Assembly: GCA_963716095.1 (NCBI GenBank)
Contig: CAVQSV010000015.1
Location: 124,001-188,000 of the forward strand
Reading direction: 5' to 3'
DNA from: Sva-07 sp963716095
GTDB lineage: Bacteria; Actinomycetota; Acidimicrobiia; Acidimicrobiales; Ilumatobacteraceae
Length of the DNA: 64,000 nucleotides
Of the stretch, positions 8,513 through 17,311 are shown in pieces. Every line of letters begins with the position of its first letter. Within the stretch, counting starts at the first letter, position 1. Under the pieces are notes generated by a model, which was not told the DNA's origin, did no database searches, and saw only the letters and a list, made by a program, of their open reading frames with translations. The position numbers and the translations under genes are program-made.

Positions 8513-9873
8513 TGCCCACACGATTCCTGATCATCGGCGGAGGACCCGCCGGCAACATCGCGGCAACGACTGCCGCCCGTCTCGGCGCCGAGGTCGTGAT
8601 GGTCGAGCGAGATGTGGTCGGTGGCGCCGCGCACCTCTGGGACTGCATCCCGTCGAAGTCGATGATCGCAACGGGCCGAGCGATCAGCCGCACGCGGGCG
8701 ATCGGGGGCATGGGGCTCGCCAACGTCGACACGGCTGTGGACGTCGGCACCCTGACCGATCGCATCGAGTGGGTGAAGAACACGATGCGCGACAACACGA
8801 GCCGTCTGCTCGAGAGCCAAGGTGTCCGCATCGTTCGAGGCACCGGCCGGTTCACGGGACCGCACACCGCCGAGGTCGTCGGGCCGGACGGAACCGAAGT
8901 CGTCGAGTTCGACGCCGCACTGGTGTCGACGGGGTCGCGCCCTCGCATCCCGGAATGGTGTCAGCCCGACGGTGATCGGATTCTCACGACTCGCGACTGC
9001 TATCCGCCCAAGATCTTCCCCGAGAGCATCACCGTCGTCGGCTCAGGCGTCACCGGCGTCGAATTCGTGCACATGTTCTCGTCGTTCGGCTCCAAGGTGA
9101 CCCTGGTCGTCAGCCGTCAGCAGGTGCTGCCCGGCAAGGATCCCGAGGTCGCCGCCGTGCTCGAGGAGGAGTTCATGCGCCGCGGCGTCAAGCTGCTGAT
9201 GGGGGCGCGTGCCCAGGGCATCGAGCGCACCGACGACGGGGTCACGGTCAACTGCGACGACGGCCGCTCGGTCACCTCGACACACGCCGTGCTCGCCATC
9301 GGGTCGATCCCGAACACCGAGGATGTCGGCCTCGACGCTGCCGGCGTCGCCGTCAACGACTGGGGTTACGTCGACATCAACCAACACTGTGTCACCAACG
9401 TCGAGCACATCTACGCCGCTGGCGACATCAGCGGCAAGCTGCCGCTGTCGTCGGTTGCATCGATGCAGGGCCGCAAGATCGCCGAGCACATCATGGGTGG
9501 CCACACCCGCAGTCACCGCCACCTCGACTACGACAAGGCTGCCTCGGCGATCTTCACCGAGCCGGAGATCGCCGACGTCGGTCTGGCGGAGGCGGAAGCC
9601 TTCAGCTCGGGTCGCAAGATCCGGGTGACGAAGGTGCCGTTCTCGTCGACTGCCAAAGCGATGATCAACAACGACACCAAGGGGTTCGTGAAGATCATCT
9701 CCGATCCGGCGACCGGTGAGGTGCTGGGAGGCTCCATCGTGGGCCGCCAGGCGGCCGAGTTGATCTCGGTGATCGCCGTGGCGGTCACCGCCGGGCTGAC
9801 CGTGACCGATCTGGCCGAGAGCATCCTGGTGCACCCGGCCCTCAGCGAAGCACTCTCCGAAGCCGCCGAGTAG
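8512..9873 (+). CDS. lpdA: LpdA-like NAD(P)H quinone oxidoreductase (flavoprotein disulfide reductase family)
   Basis: A 453-residue FAD enzyme close to mycobacterial Rv3303c. The FAD dinucleotide fold starts with LIIGGGPAGNIAA, the NAD(P) fold is VVGSGVTGVEFVHMFSSFG, and IYAAGDISG is the second FAD motif. The redox-active CxxxxC is broken: the segment reads GGAAHLWDCIPSKS, keeping only the second cysteine, so it cannot be a normal dihydrolipoamide dehydrogenase. Rv3303c shows the same loss and reduces quinones instead. A TGATG overlap couples it to the peptidase gene upstream. A hairpin follows the stop. Confidence 0.85.
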   Translation: MPTRFLIIGGGPAGNIAATTAARLGAEVVMVERDVVGGAAHLWDCIPSKSMIATGRAISRTRAIGGMGLANVDTAVDVGTLTDRIEWVKNTMRDNTSRLLESQGVRIVRGTGRFTGPHTAEVVGPDGTEVVEFDAALVSTGSRPRIPEWCQPDGDRILTTRDCYPPKIFPESITVVGSGVTGVEFVHMFSSFGSKVTLVVSRQQVLPGKDPEVAAVLEEEFMRRGVKLLMGARAQGIERTDDGVTVNCDDGRSVTSTHAVLAIGSIPNTEDVGLDAAGVAVNDWGYVDINQHCVTNVEHIYAAGDISGKLPLSSVASMQGRKIAEHIMGGHTRSHRHLDYDKAASAIFTEPEIADVGLAEAEAFSSGRKIRVTKVPFSSTAKAMINNDTKGFVKIISDPATGEVLGGSIVGRQAAELISVIAVAVTAGLTVTDLAESILVHPALSEALSEAAE

Positions 9874-9878
9874 ACGAT

Positions 9879-9909
9879 GTTACGTGTGGTGTCAGACACC
9901 ACGCGTAAC
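9879..9909. terminator. GGTGTC-A-GACACC hairpin between convergent genes
   Basis: A 31-base palindrome with outer arm GTTACG, one G/T pair, and core GGTGTC-A-GACACC. It sits between the ends of lpdA (plus) and the carboxylase gene (minus), so it can serve both. Its outer arm closely matches that of the hairpin at 53316. Confidence 0.7.
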
Positions 9910-9911
9910 GG

Positions 9912-11691
9912 CTACTCGATGACAGCGAGGATGTCGCCGCCGCCGACGGTGTCGCCAGCGGTCACCTTGATCTCCTTGACGGTGCCGGCCTTCTCGGCGT
10001 TGATCTGGTTCTCCATCTTCATGGCTTCGAGGACCACGATGCCGGCGCCGACGTCGACGGCCTGACCGACCTCGACGAGCACCTTCACGATCGTCCCCTG
10101 CATGGGCGCCTCGACCGACCCGGACGCAATGGCTCCGCCGCTGCCGGAGCCCGAGCTGTGCTTCTTCTTCTTCTTGGCCGCAGGAGCGCCGGCGACCGCA
10201 ATCGCCGGCGCCTCCGGGACCCACATGTTGACGTCGAACCGCTTGCCGTTGACCTCGACGGTGGTCGACCGCTTGACCAGCGGCTCGGCGTCGGCGTCGT
10301 CCGGCTCCGGCGCGGTGCTGTCGGCCTTGCCGCCGAGTCCGGTGAGGTCGAGCACTTCTTCGACCCACTTCGTCGAGTGTGTGACCGCAGCGAAGTCGGG
10401 GTGCTCCAGGATCGCCCGGTCGGCGGGAATGGTCGTGGCGACCCCTTCGACCACCAGTTCGTCGAGCGCTCGGATCGTTCGAGCGATGGCCACATCGCGA
10501 TCACGACCCCACACGATCAACTTGCCGACCAGGTTGTCGTAGAACTGGCTGATCTCGTCGCCGGAGAGATACCCGGAGTCGAACCGAACGCCGAACCCGT
10601 CCGGCGGGACCAACTTGGTGATCGGCCCCGGCGATGGCAGGAACTTGCCCTCCGCCACGTCCTCGGCATTGATGCGGATCTCGATCGAGTGACCGCGGCG
10701 CGCAGCGTCGACCTCGTCCTGGGTCATCGGCAACTCTTCGCCCGCAGCGACACGGATCTGCCATTCGACCAGGTCGATGTCGGTGATCATCTCGCTGACC
10801 GGGTGCTCGACCTGGAGGCGGGTGTTCATCTCGAGGAAGAAGAAGTCGCCGTCCTGGAAGATGAACTCGACCGTGCCGGCGCCGTAGTAGCCCACGGCCT
10901 TGGCGGCCTTGACCGCAGCTTCGCCCATCGCCTGCTCGACGCCTTCGGGCAGACCCGGCGCCGGCGCTTCTTCGACGAGCTTCTGGTGGCGGCGCTGTGC
11001 GGAGCAGTCGCGAGAGGAGATCCACACGCAGTTGCCGTGCTTGTCGCCGACCAGTTGGATCTCGACGTGGCGGGGCCAGGTGAGGTAGCGCTCGACGTAG
11101 ACCTCGTCGCGTCCGAAGAACGCCTTCGCCTCGCGTTGTGCGCTGGCCATCGCGTCGTCGACGTCGGCCTCGGCCTGCACGACCTTCATGCCGCGACCAC
11201 CGCCACCGAACGCCGCCTTGATGCACACCGGCCAGCCGTACTCGTTGCCGAACGACTTGATCTCGTCGGCGCCCTGAGCGAACTCGGTGGTACCGGGCAC
11301 CACAGGTGCGCCGCCCCGGATCGCTGCGAGACGGCTCGACACCTTGTCGGACATCTCGTCCATCGCGGTCGCCGGCGGACCGATGAATTCGACTCCGATC
11401 TCTTCGATCGCACGGGCGAAGTCGGCGTTCTCGGAGAAGAAGCCGTAGCCCGGGTGCACGGCAGTCGGCGCCGCTCTGCTTGATCACGTCGAGCATGACC
11501 TCGGAGTTGATGTAGCTCTCGGCGGCGGTCTGGCCCCCCAGCGCATAGGCCTCGTCGGCCAGGCGGACGTGGAGCGAGTCGCGGTCGAGCTCGGAGTACA
11601 CCGCAACGGTGGGGATACCCATCTCTCGGGCGGCGCGGATGACTCGGACAGCGATTTCGCCGCGGTTGGCGATCAGGATCTTCTTCAGCAC
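9912..11691 (-). CDS. accA: Acyl-CoA carboxylase alpha subunit (biotin carboxylase plus biotin carrier), frameshifted
   Basis: The biotin-bearing subunit of an acetyl/propionyl-CoA carboxylase; it carboxylates its own biotin with ATP and bicarbonate for transfer by a beta subunit. In order: LIANRGEIAVRVIRAA, the ATP-grasp glycine loop FGGGGRGMKVVQ, biotin carboxylase core, and the biotin attachment motif EAMKMENQ in the C-terminal 70 residues. After residues KQSGAD the frame breaks; removing one T near 11463 restores ADAVHPGYGFFSENADFA, the universal family sequence, giving 592 residues. I chose GTG 11691 (MLKKILIANRG) over TTG 11700 because TACATT lies seven bases upstream. birA is divergent. 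Confidence 0.88.
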
Positions 11692-11698
11692 GAATGCC

Positions 11699-11704
11699 AA
11701 TGTA
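11699..11704 (-). promoter_or_regulatory. -10 hexamer TACATT, acyl-CoA carboxylase gene
   Basis: TACATT on the minus strand ends seven bases before GTG 11691 and fixes that codon as the likely start of a leaderless mRNA. Confidence 0.5.
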
Positions 11705-11710
11705 GGGGCC

Positions 11711-12475
11711 GTGACGGCTCACGGAGACATCTGGACTTCGAAGGAGTGGCCTGCGGGCTGGGATGTGCGCCATGTGGCCGAGACCGGGAGCACGAATGCC
11801 GACCTCATCGACGCCGTCGTCGCCGGCACCGCGTCGAACCGGACCGTGCTGGCCGCCGACCACCAGACCGCCGGGCGGGGCCGCCTCGATCGTCGCTGGG
11901 ATGCGCCGCCGGGCGCCAACCTGCTCGTGTCGATCGTGATCGCACCCATCCCGGCGGTCCCGGTCGAATCCACCCACCGGGTCGGCCTGGCAGCGCTCGC
12001 CGCCGTCAGACGGTTCGTCGATGCAGCCCACGAGTCGGCCGTGGGCCTCAAGTGGCCGAACGACGTGTTGCTCGGCGATCGGAAATTGGCGGGCATCCTG
12101 GCCCAGCGCGTCCCGGATGGCGACGCGGTCGTCGTCGGTTTGGGACTGAACGTCGGCTGGGCCCCCGACGGTGCCGCCGCAGTCGGGGCGTACTCCACCG
12201 GTGCAGCCCCGACGCCGGCTGATGTACTCGTGGCGGTGTTGGAGGAACTCGCAGCGCTGCCAGCCGATGTGAGCTCGCTGTATCGCGACGCGCTGGCCAC
12301 GATCGGCCAGCAGGTACGCGTCGAGCTTCCCGGCGATGCTGCGCCGCTGCACGGGCGCGCCGTCGATGTCGACGATGCCGGACGCCTCGGCGTGGTCGAC
12401 GCCGACGGCGCCCGCCACGATCTGGAGGTCGGTGACGTCGTGCACGTCCGGGTGACCCCGTCGCCGGACAGCTGA
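11711..12475 (+). CDS. birA: Biotin--[acetyl-CoA-carboxylase] ligase
   Basis: A 254-residue biotin protein ligase that activates biotin with ATP and attaches it to the carrier lysine of the divergently encoded carboxylase. Key motifs are ETGSTNADLID, the biotin-AMP loop GRGRLDRRWDAPPGANL and the catalytic KWPNDVLL with KLAGIL. The last 50 residues form the SH3-like C-terminal domain (GRAVDVDDAGRLGVVD). There is no N-terminal helix-turn-helix, so this is a class I enzyme and not a repressor. GTG 11711 is used, only 19 bases from the divergent start, so the two genes share a very short promoter region. Confidence 0.92.
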   Translation: MTAHGDIWTSKEWPAGWDVRHVAETGSTNADLIDAVVAGTASNRTVLAADHQTAGRGRLDRRWDAPPGANLLVSIVIAPIPAVPVESTHRVGLAALAAVRRFVDAAHESAVGLKWPNDVLLGDRKLAGILAQRVPDGDAVVVGLGLNVGWAPDGAAAVGAYSTGAAPTPADVLVAVLEELAALPADVSSLYRDALATIGQQVRVELPGDAAPLHGRAVDVDDAGRLGVVDADGARHDLEVGDVVHVRVTPSPDS

Positions 12476-12560
12476 CCGCCCGACTGATGGGCGCCGGCGT
12501 GAAACCGATGTGAGACCGAGTTCACCGCCGGGGTGCCGACGGCGCGGCCGAACGCGCCAG

Positions 12561-12566
12561 TAGCGT
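12561..12566 (+). promoter_or_regulatory. -10 hexamer TAGCGT, LCP gene
   Basis: TAGCGT ends eight bases before ATG 12575, supporting that ATG over the in-frame GTG at 12533. Confidence 0.5.
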
Positions 12567-12574
12567 CGGAAACA

Positions 12575-13573
12575 ATGTCCAAGCCCGCCCGCCACCGTCG
12601 GCGCAGTTCCGCGCCCCTTGCGCTCGTTCTTGCGCTCGTCGTGGGTGCGGTGGGTGCCGTCGGCGTGATCCGGGCCGCCAACGCGAGGACATCCGACATC
12701 GAGCGCATCGAGGGCCTCGAGTTGGCCCTCACACCGCAAGACGGGCCTGCGCGGAACTACCTGCTGATCGGTTCGGACTCCCGCGAGGGTGCCGATCCGA
12801 ATGCTGCCGATTTCGGGGGGATCGGCGACGTGAACGAGGTGACCGGCCGCCGGTCGGACACGATCATGATCCTCCGCCAGGAAGAAGACGGCAATGGCGC
12901 GTCGATCGTCAGCCTCCCACGCGACCTGTGGGTGGATGTCGTCGGATTCGGACCGAATCGGATCAACTCCGCGTACAGCCACGGCACCGACGTGTTGGCC
13001 ACCACGATCACCCAGCAGCTCGGAATCCCGGTCCATCACGTCGTCGACATCGACTTCAACGGCTTCAAGGACCTCGTCGACGTCGTCGGCGGCACCACGG
13101 TCTGTTTCCTGTACCCGACCCGCGACAAGAACACCGGGCTCGACCAGCAGCCCGGATGTCACGTGCTCGATGGTGTCGAGTCGCTCCAATACGCGCGGAG
13201 TCGCTACTACGAAGAGTTCCGCGACGGACAGTGGCGCACCGACCCCACCTCCGACCTCGGCCGTATCGAGCGTCAACAAGCGTTCCTCCAGCAGACCGCA
13301 GACGGCACGATCGACAAGCTCCAGTCCGACCCGTTCCTCGCCTCGGAACTGATCGACGCGGGCACCTCGGCCATGCGCATGGACCCCGGGCTCGACCCGG
13401 TGGCCGCTGCAGGCACGCTGCGCAAGGCGTTCGGTGCCGGGCTGAACAAGTACCAGCTTCCGGTGTCGGGTGTGACCAAGAACGGCAATGCAGTGCTGGT
13501 GCTCGACCCGGGCGCCGAGCCGATTCTCGACTATTTCCGCGGGCTCGGCCCACCCCCGGCCGTCGAGTCGTAG
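12575..13573 (+). CDS. LytR-CpsA-Psr (LCP) family cell-wall glycopolymer ligase
   Basis: A 332-residue membrane protein with a basic cytoplasmic start (KPARHRRRS), one membrane segment near residues 14-33 and an extracellular LCP domain. LCP enzymes move lipid-linked glycopolymers onto peptidoglycan. Conserved features are NYLLIGSDSRE, GRRSDTIMIL with the polyprenyl-phosphate-binding Arg/Asp, SLPRDLWV, NRINSAYSHG and YARSRY. It comes just before the rhamnose genes, so its cargo is probably the rhamnose-containing glycan made by this region, as with mycobacterial Rv3267 beside rmlD. The C-terminal LytR domain found in some members is absent. Confidence 0.88.
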   Translation: MSKPARHRRRSSAPLALVLALVVGAVGAVGVIRAANARTSDIERIEGLELALTPQDGPARNYLLIGSDSREGADPNAADFGGIGDVNEVTGRRSDTIMILRQEEDGNGASIVSLPRDLWVDVVGFGPNRINSAYSHGTDVLATTITQQLGIPVHHVVDIDFNGFKDLVDVVGGTTVCFLYPTRDKNTGLDQQPGCHVLDGVESLQYARSRYYEEFRDGQWRTDPTSDLGRIERQQAFLQQTADGTIDKLQSDPFLASELIDAGTSAMRMDPGLDPVAAAGTLRKAFGAGLNKYQLPVSGVTKNGNAVLVLDPGAEPILDYFRGLGPPPAVES

Positions 13574-13621
13574 CCCGAAGGATCGTCGATCCGTAACCCA
13601 TCGGTCGCGCCGCTGCGCACC

Positions 13622-13627
13622 TACACT
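13622..13627 (+). promoter_or_regulatory. -10 hexamer TACACT, rmlA
   Basis: TACACT ends ten bases before ATG 13638, so any leader would be at most three or four bases. It probably drives the rmlA-rmlC pair. Confidence 0.45.
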
Positions 13628-13637
13628 CGGTGCGGTC

Positions 13638-14717
13638 ATGAAGGCGCTCATTCTCGCCGGCGGAGCCGGCACACGGCTTCGGCCGATCACCCACACTCGG
13701 GCCAAGCAGCTCGTGCCGGTGGCCAACACCCCGATCCTGCACTACGGCATCCGTTCGATGGTCGCCGCCGGCATCACCGAACTCGGCGTCATCGTCGGCG
13801 ACACACGCGACGAGGTGATGGCCGACCTCGGTGACGGTTCCCAGTTCGGTGCATCGATCACCTTCATCGCCCAGGACGAACCGCTGGGCCTTGCCCACTG
13901 CGTGCTGATCGCACGGGAGTTCCTCGGTGACGACGACTTCGTGATGTACCTCGGGGACAACCTGCTGGAGCAGGACCTCGAAGCCTTCGTGGACGCCTTC
14001 ATGCGGGCCCGAGAGGGTGAGCAGCCGCCATCGGCGCAGATTCTGCTCAAGGAGGTCAGCGACCCGCATCGTTTCGGGATCGCATCGCTCGACGCCGACA
14101 ACCACGTCGTGCACCTCGTCGAGAAGCCCGAGGACCCGCCCTCCAACCTGGCGCTGGTCGGGGTGTATCTCTTCGACCCCGAAATCCACGAGGCCGTTGC
14201 GTCGATCGAGCCGTCCGGCCGCGGTGAACTCGAGATCACCGACGCGATCCAGTGGCTGATCGACCATGGCCGTCGGGTTCGCACCGAGATCCTCACGGGC
14301 TGGTGGATCGACACCGGCAAGCTCACGCCGCTGCTCGAAGCCAACCGGTTGATCCTCGAGACGATCGAGACCCGGATCGACGGCACCGTCGACGCCGACT
14401 CGTTCATCGACGGTCGCGTGGTCGTCGAAGCCGGCGCGTCCATCGTCAACTCGACGATTCGGGGTCCGGTGGCAATCGGCCCGGGCACCACGATCGTCGA
14501 CAGCTTCGTCGGGCCGTTCAGCGCGATCGGCGCCGACTGCGAGGTCCGCCACTCCGAGATCGAACACTCGGTCGTGATGGAGCGCAGCCAGGTCGTCGAC
14601 ATCCCGCGGCTCGAAGACAGCCTGATCGGCAGCGACGCGGTCGTGTCGCGCAGCAAACGCAAGCCCCGTGCGATCCGGTTGATGGTCGGCGACCACTGCC
14701 AGATCGACGTCGAGTAG
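13638..14717 (+). CDS. rmlA: Glucose-1-phosphate thymidylyltransferase, long form
   Basis: A 359-residue sugar nucleotidyltransferase that makes dTDP-glucose from glucose-1-phosphate and dTTP, the first step to dTDP-rhamnose. The N-terminal Rossmann-like domain begins MKALILAGGAGTRLRPITHT with the phosphate-binding GGxGTRLRP loop, followed by YLGDNL for the metal and WWIDTGK for the sugar. The C-terminal 120 residues form a left-handed beta-helix (IRGPVAIGPGTTIVDSFVG), placing it in the longer actinobacterial/archaeal RmlA type and not the 290-residue enterobacterial one. rmlC follows after 23 bases. Confidence 0.9.
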   Translation: MKALILAGGAGTRLRPITHTRAKQLVPVANTPILHYGIRSMVAAGITELGVIVGDTRDEVMADLGDGSQFGASITFIAQDEPLGLAHCVLIAREFLGDDDFVMYLGDNLLEQDLEAFVDAFMRAREGEQPPSAQILLKEVSDPHRFGIASLDADNHVVHLVEKPEDPPSNLALVGVYLFDPEIHEAVASIEPSGRGELEITDAIQWLIDHGRRVRTEILTGWWIDTGKLTPLLEANRLILETIETRIDGTVDADSFIDGRVVVEAGASIVNSTIRGPVAIGPGTTIVDSFVGPFSAIGADCEVRHSEIEHSVVMERSQVVDIPRLEDSLIGSDAVVSRSKRKPRAIRLMVGDHCQIDVE

Positions 14718-14740
14718 ACCGCGAAGAGGAGACAGCACCG

Positions 14741-15292
14741 ATGCCCGACATCACCGAGTCCGACCACATCGCCGGCGTCTACGTCGTCGAGCCGACCATC
14801 CACGGCGACCAGCGGGGCCTGTTCATCGAGACGTACCGGCGCGAGTGGATACCTGGCGCCCGGGAGATGATCCAGAGCAACCGAGCGAATCGTCAGCAGG
14901 GCGCTCTGGTGGGCCTGCACTATCACCTGCACCAGAGCGACTACTGGTACATCCCGTTCGGCACGGCACGTGTCGTCCTCCACGACCTGCGCGAGGGGGG
15001 ACCGACCGACGGAGCCACGCACTGTCTCGACCTGTCGGGCGAGAACCACATGGGCGTCTACATCCCGCCCGGCGTCGCCCACGGGTTCTCGGCGCTGACC
15101 GACATGGTGATCACCTACCTCGTCGACGGCTACTACAACGCGGCCGACGAGCTCGGCGTCGCGTGGGACGACACGGCGATCGACGCCGATTGGGGTGTCA
15201 CCGACCCGATCCTGTCCGAGCGCGACCAGCAGAACCCGATGCGCGCCGACATCCCCGCGAACCGTCGGCCGTACTGGCCGATGCGCACCTGA
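14741..15292 (+). CDS. rmlC: dTDP-4-dehydrorhamnose 3,5-epimerase
   Basis: A 183-residue cupin-fold epimerase acting on dTDP-4-keto-6-deoxyglucose. The family pattern is present as DQRGLFIETYRREW, LVGLHYHLHQSDYW with the catalytic-base His, and GVYIPPGVAHGFSALTD. The H-loop is more divergent than in classical RmlC (QSDYWYIPFG in place of QxKLVxVxxG), so assignment rests partly on its place between rmlA and rmlB. A clear GAGGAG Shine-Dalgarno lies seven or eight bases before ATG 14741. A hairpin follows the stop, so rmlB may need its own promoter. Confidence 0.82.
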   Translation: MPDITESDHIAGVYVVEPTIHGDQRGLFIETYRREWIPGAREMIQSNRANRQQGALVGLHYHLHQSDYWYIPFGTARVVLHDLREGGPTDGATHCLDLSGENHMGVYIPPGVAHGFSALTDMVITYLVDGYYNAADELGVAWDDTAIDADWGVTDPILSERDQQNPMRADIPANRRPYWPMRT

Positions 15293-15294
15293 CC

Positions 15295-15324
15295 ATCACG
15301 CCGGGGTCAGACCTCCGGCCTGAT
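15295..15324 (+). terminator. GGGGTC-A-GACCTC hairpin after rmlC
   Basis: An imperfect 30-base dyad two bases past the rmlC stop; ATCA and GCCGG pair with TGAT and CCGGC across two mismatches. Base order resembles the hairpin at 4503 (both contain ATCACGCC next to GGGGTC). It may end or attenuate rmlAC transcription. Confidence 0.5.
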
Positions 15325-15346
15325 CCGACCACGAAGGACCCTCCCC

Positions 15347-16312
15347 ATGAAGCTGTTCGTCACCGGCGCCGCCGGATTCATCGGATCGAACTACGTGCGC
15401 CACGTGCTCGACACCACCGACCATTCGGTGACCGTCTACGACGCGCTCACCTACGCAGGCAACCTCGAGAGCATCCGCGACGTCCTCGACGACCCTCGCT
15501 CGGAGTTCGTGCACGCCGACATCTGTGACGCCGACGACGTGGCTCGCGCCATGGACGGTCACGATGCGGTCGTCCATTTCGCCGCTGAGAGCCACGTCGA
15601 CCGGTCGATCAAGGACGGCTCGACGTTCGTGCGCACCAACTGCACCGGCACCAACGTGCTGTGCGACGTCGCCAACACGGTGGGTGTCGGCAAGTTCCTG
15701 CACATCTCCACCGACGAGGTCTACGGCTCCGTCGAAGAGGGTTCGTCGGTCGAGACCGACATCCTCGCCCCACGCTCGCCGTACTCGGCGGCCAAGGCCG
15801 GCTCCGACCTGATCGCCCTCTCGTACTTCTCCACCTACGGCCTGCCCGTGGTGGTGACGCGCTGCTCGAACAACTACGGGCCCTACCAGTTCCCGGAGAA
15901 GGTGATTCCGCTGTTCACCACCAACCTGCTCGACGGCAAGCAGGTGCCGCTCTACGGCGACGGGCTCAACGTGCGTGACTGGATTCATGTGGAAGACCAC
16001 AACATCGCAGCGCATCTCGTCCTGGAACAGGGACTCCCGGGCGAGATCTACAACATCGGCGCCGGCAACGAGGTCACCAACGTCGACCTCACCCACCGTC
16101 TGCTCGAGCTGTGCGACCGTGACGAGTCGTTCATCCGTCCCGTCGAGGACCGACTCGGCCACGACCGGCGCTACTCGGTCAACATCGACAAGGTCAGCGC
16201 CCTCGGCTGGTCGCTGAGCCGGACGTTCGACGACTCGCTGGCTGCCACCGTCGACTGGTACCGCACTCACCGCGACTGGTGGGAGCCGTTGAAGGCCAAG
16301 GCCGGGCTCTGA
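15347..16312 (+). CDS. rmlB: dTDP-glucose 4,6-dehydratase
   Basis: A 321-residue extended SDR that oxidises and dehydrates dTDP-glucose to the 4-keto-6-deoxy sugar using bound NAD. It shows TGAAGFIGSN for NAD, FAAESHVDRSI, the dehydratase-specific STDEVYGS with the Asp-Glu pair, and the catalytic Tyr and Lys in SPYSAAKAGSD; RCSNNYGPYQFPEKVIPL is the RmlB substrate segment. ATG 15347 has a weak AAGGA sequence nine bases upstream. rmlD follows after seven bases, so the two form an operon. Confidence 0.95.
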   Translation: MKLFVTGAAGFIGSNYVRHVLDTTDHSVTVYDALTYAGNLESIRDVLDDPRSEFVHADICDADDVARAMDGHDAVVHFAAESHVDRSIKDGSTFVRTNCTGTNVLCDVANTVGVGKFLHISTDEVYGSVEEGSSVETDILAPRSPYSAAKAGSDLIALSYFSTYGLPVVVTRCSNNYGPYQFPEKVIPLFTTNLLDGKQVPLYGDGLNVRDWIHVEDHNIAAHLVLEQGLPGEIYNIGAGNEVTNVDLTHRLLELCDRDESFIRPVEDRLGHDRRYSVNIDKVSALGWSLSRTFDDSLAATVDWYRTHRDWWEPLKAKAGL

Positions 16313-16319
16313 GGCGACG

Positions 16320-17189
16320 ATGAAGCTGGTCGTCACGGGAGCAGGGGGACAGCTCGGTCGCGACGTGGTACTCCACGCCGAGTCGTCGGGCGACGAGGTG
16401 ATCGGCGTCGACAAGGCTGCGCTCGACATCACCGACGCCGTCGCCGTTCGAGCGTTGCTCTCGTCGACTCGGCCCGATGCGGTCATCAACGCGGCGGCGT
16501 ACACCGCAGTCGACGCCTGCGAGTCCAACGAGTCGTTGGCATACGCAGTCAACGCCGACGCGGTCGGCCATCTCGCAGCAGCCTGTGAACTGGTCGGCGC
16601 TCATCTCGTGCACGTCAGCACCGACTACGTCTTCGACGGCACACTCGATCGCCCGTACCGAGAGGACGACCCCACCAACCCGCAGTCGGTCTACGGCCAG
16701 TCGAAGCTCGCCGGCGAGATCGCCGCTGGGCCCGACGCGTCCATCGCGCGGACGTCGTGGGTGTGCGGCGAGCACGGCAACAACATGGTCAGGCTCGTGT
16801 TGCGCCTCGCAGCGAACCCCGATCAGGCCCTGGCGTTCGTCGACGACCAGCGCGGCCATCCGACGTTCACCGCCGATCTTGCGACCGCGTTGCGAACGCT
16901 CGCCGTCGACCGTTGCTCGGGCCTGTATCACGTGACCAATCAGTCGGCGGTCAGTTGGTACGAGTTCGTCCGGGAGATCCTCTCGGCGGGGGGCCACGAT
17001 CCCGACCGCGTGAGCCCCATCACGACGGCCGAGCTCACCCCGCCCCGTCCAGCGCCGCGCCCCGCCAACAGTGTGTTGGAGAACGCGGCGTGGCGTGCCG
17101 CCGGCTACGAACTCCTTCGCGACTTCCGCGAGCCGCTCGCCGAACTGGTCGCGAGACTCGACCCACCCCGGGGTCAGACCTCGGTCTGA
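16320..17189 (+). CDS. rmlD: dTDP-4-dehydrorhamnose reductase
   Basis: A 289-residue SDR that performs the last step to dTDP-L-rhamnose, NAD(P)H reduction of the 4-keto group. Motifs: TGAGGQLGRDVV for the cofactor, VINAAAYTAVDACE, STDYVFDG, and catalytic Tyr/Lys in SVYGQSKLAGE. The RmlD-specific RTSWVCGEHGNNMV and GLYHVTNQSAVSWYEF are present. With rmlA, C and B it completes the pathway in order A-C-B-D. Its stop codon lies inside a strong hairpin. Confidence 0.95.
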   Translation: MKLVVTGAGGQLGRDVVLHAESSGDEVIGVDKAALDITDAVAVRALLSSTRPDAVINAAAYTAVDACESNESLAYAVNADAVGHLAAACELVGAHLVHVSTDYVFDGTLDRPYREDDPTNPQSVYGQSKLAGEIAAGPDASIARTSWVCGEHGNNMVRLVLRLAANPDQALAFVDDQRGHPTFTADLATALRTLAVDRCSGLYHVTNQSAVSWYEFVREILSAGGHDPDRVSPITTAELTPPRPAPRPANSVLENAAWRAAGYELLRDFREPLAELVARLDPPRGQTSV

Positions 17190-17193
17190 CCCC
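17170..17193 (+). terminator. GGGGTCAGACC hairpin at the rmlD stop
   Basis: Two perfect 11-base arms, GGGGTCAGACC and GGTCTGACCCC, separated by TC. The rmlD stop codon is within the right arm. This member of the hairpin family is doubled: each arm itself contains the GTCAGAC core. It would end the rml transcript facing the convergent GNAT gene. Confidence 0.65.
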
Positions 17194-17311
17194 TGGCCCA
17201 GTTCGACCACCGCCAGAGAAGATGAGCCGGGCTTGGCCCTTCACCGGCCGGGCAGCTCCGTCACAGGTCGAGAACGCCCGGGTTGCGTCGATCCCCGACA
17301 TCTCGATGTCG

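Noticed and set aside
11186..13729. Long antisense open frame (847 codons) across birA and the LCP gene
   Set aside because: Low-complexity Arg/Asp/Val-rich translation opposite well-identified genes; an artefact of high GC at third positions.
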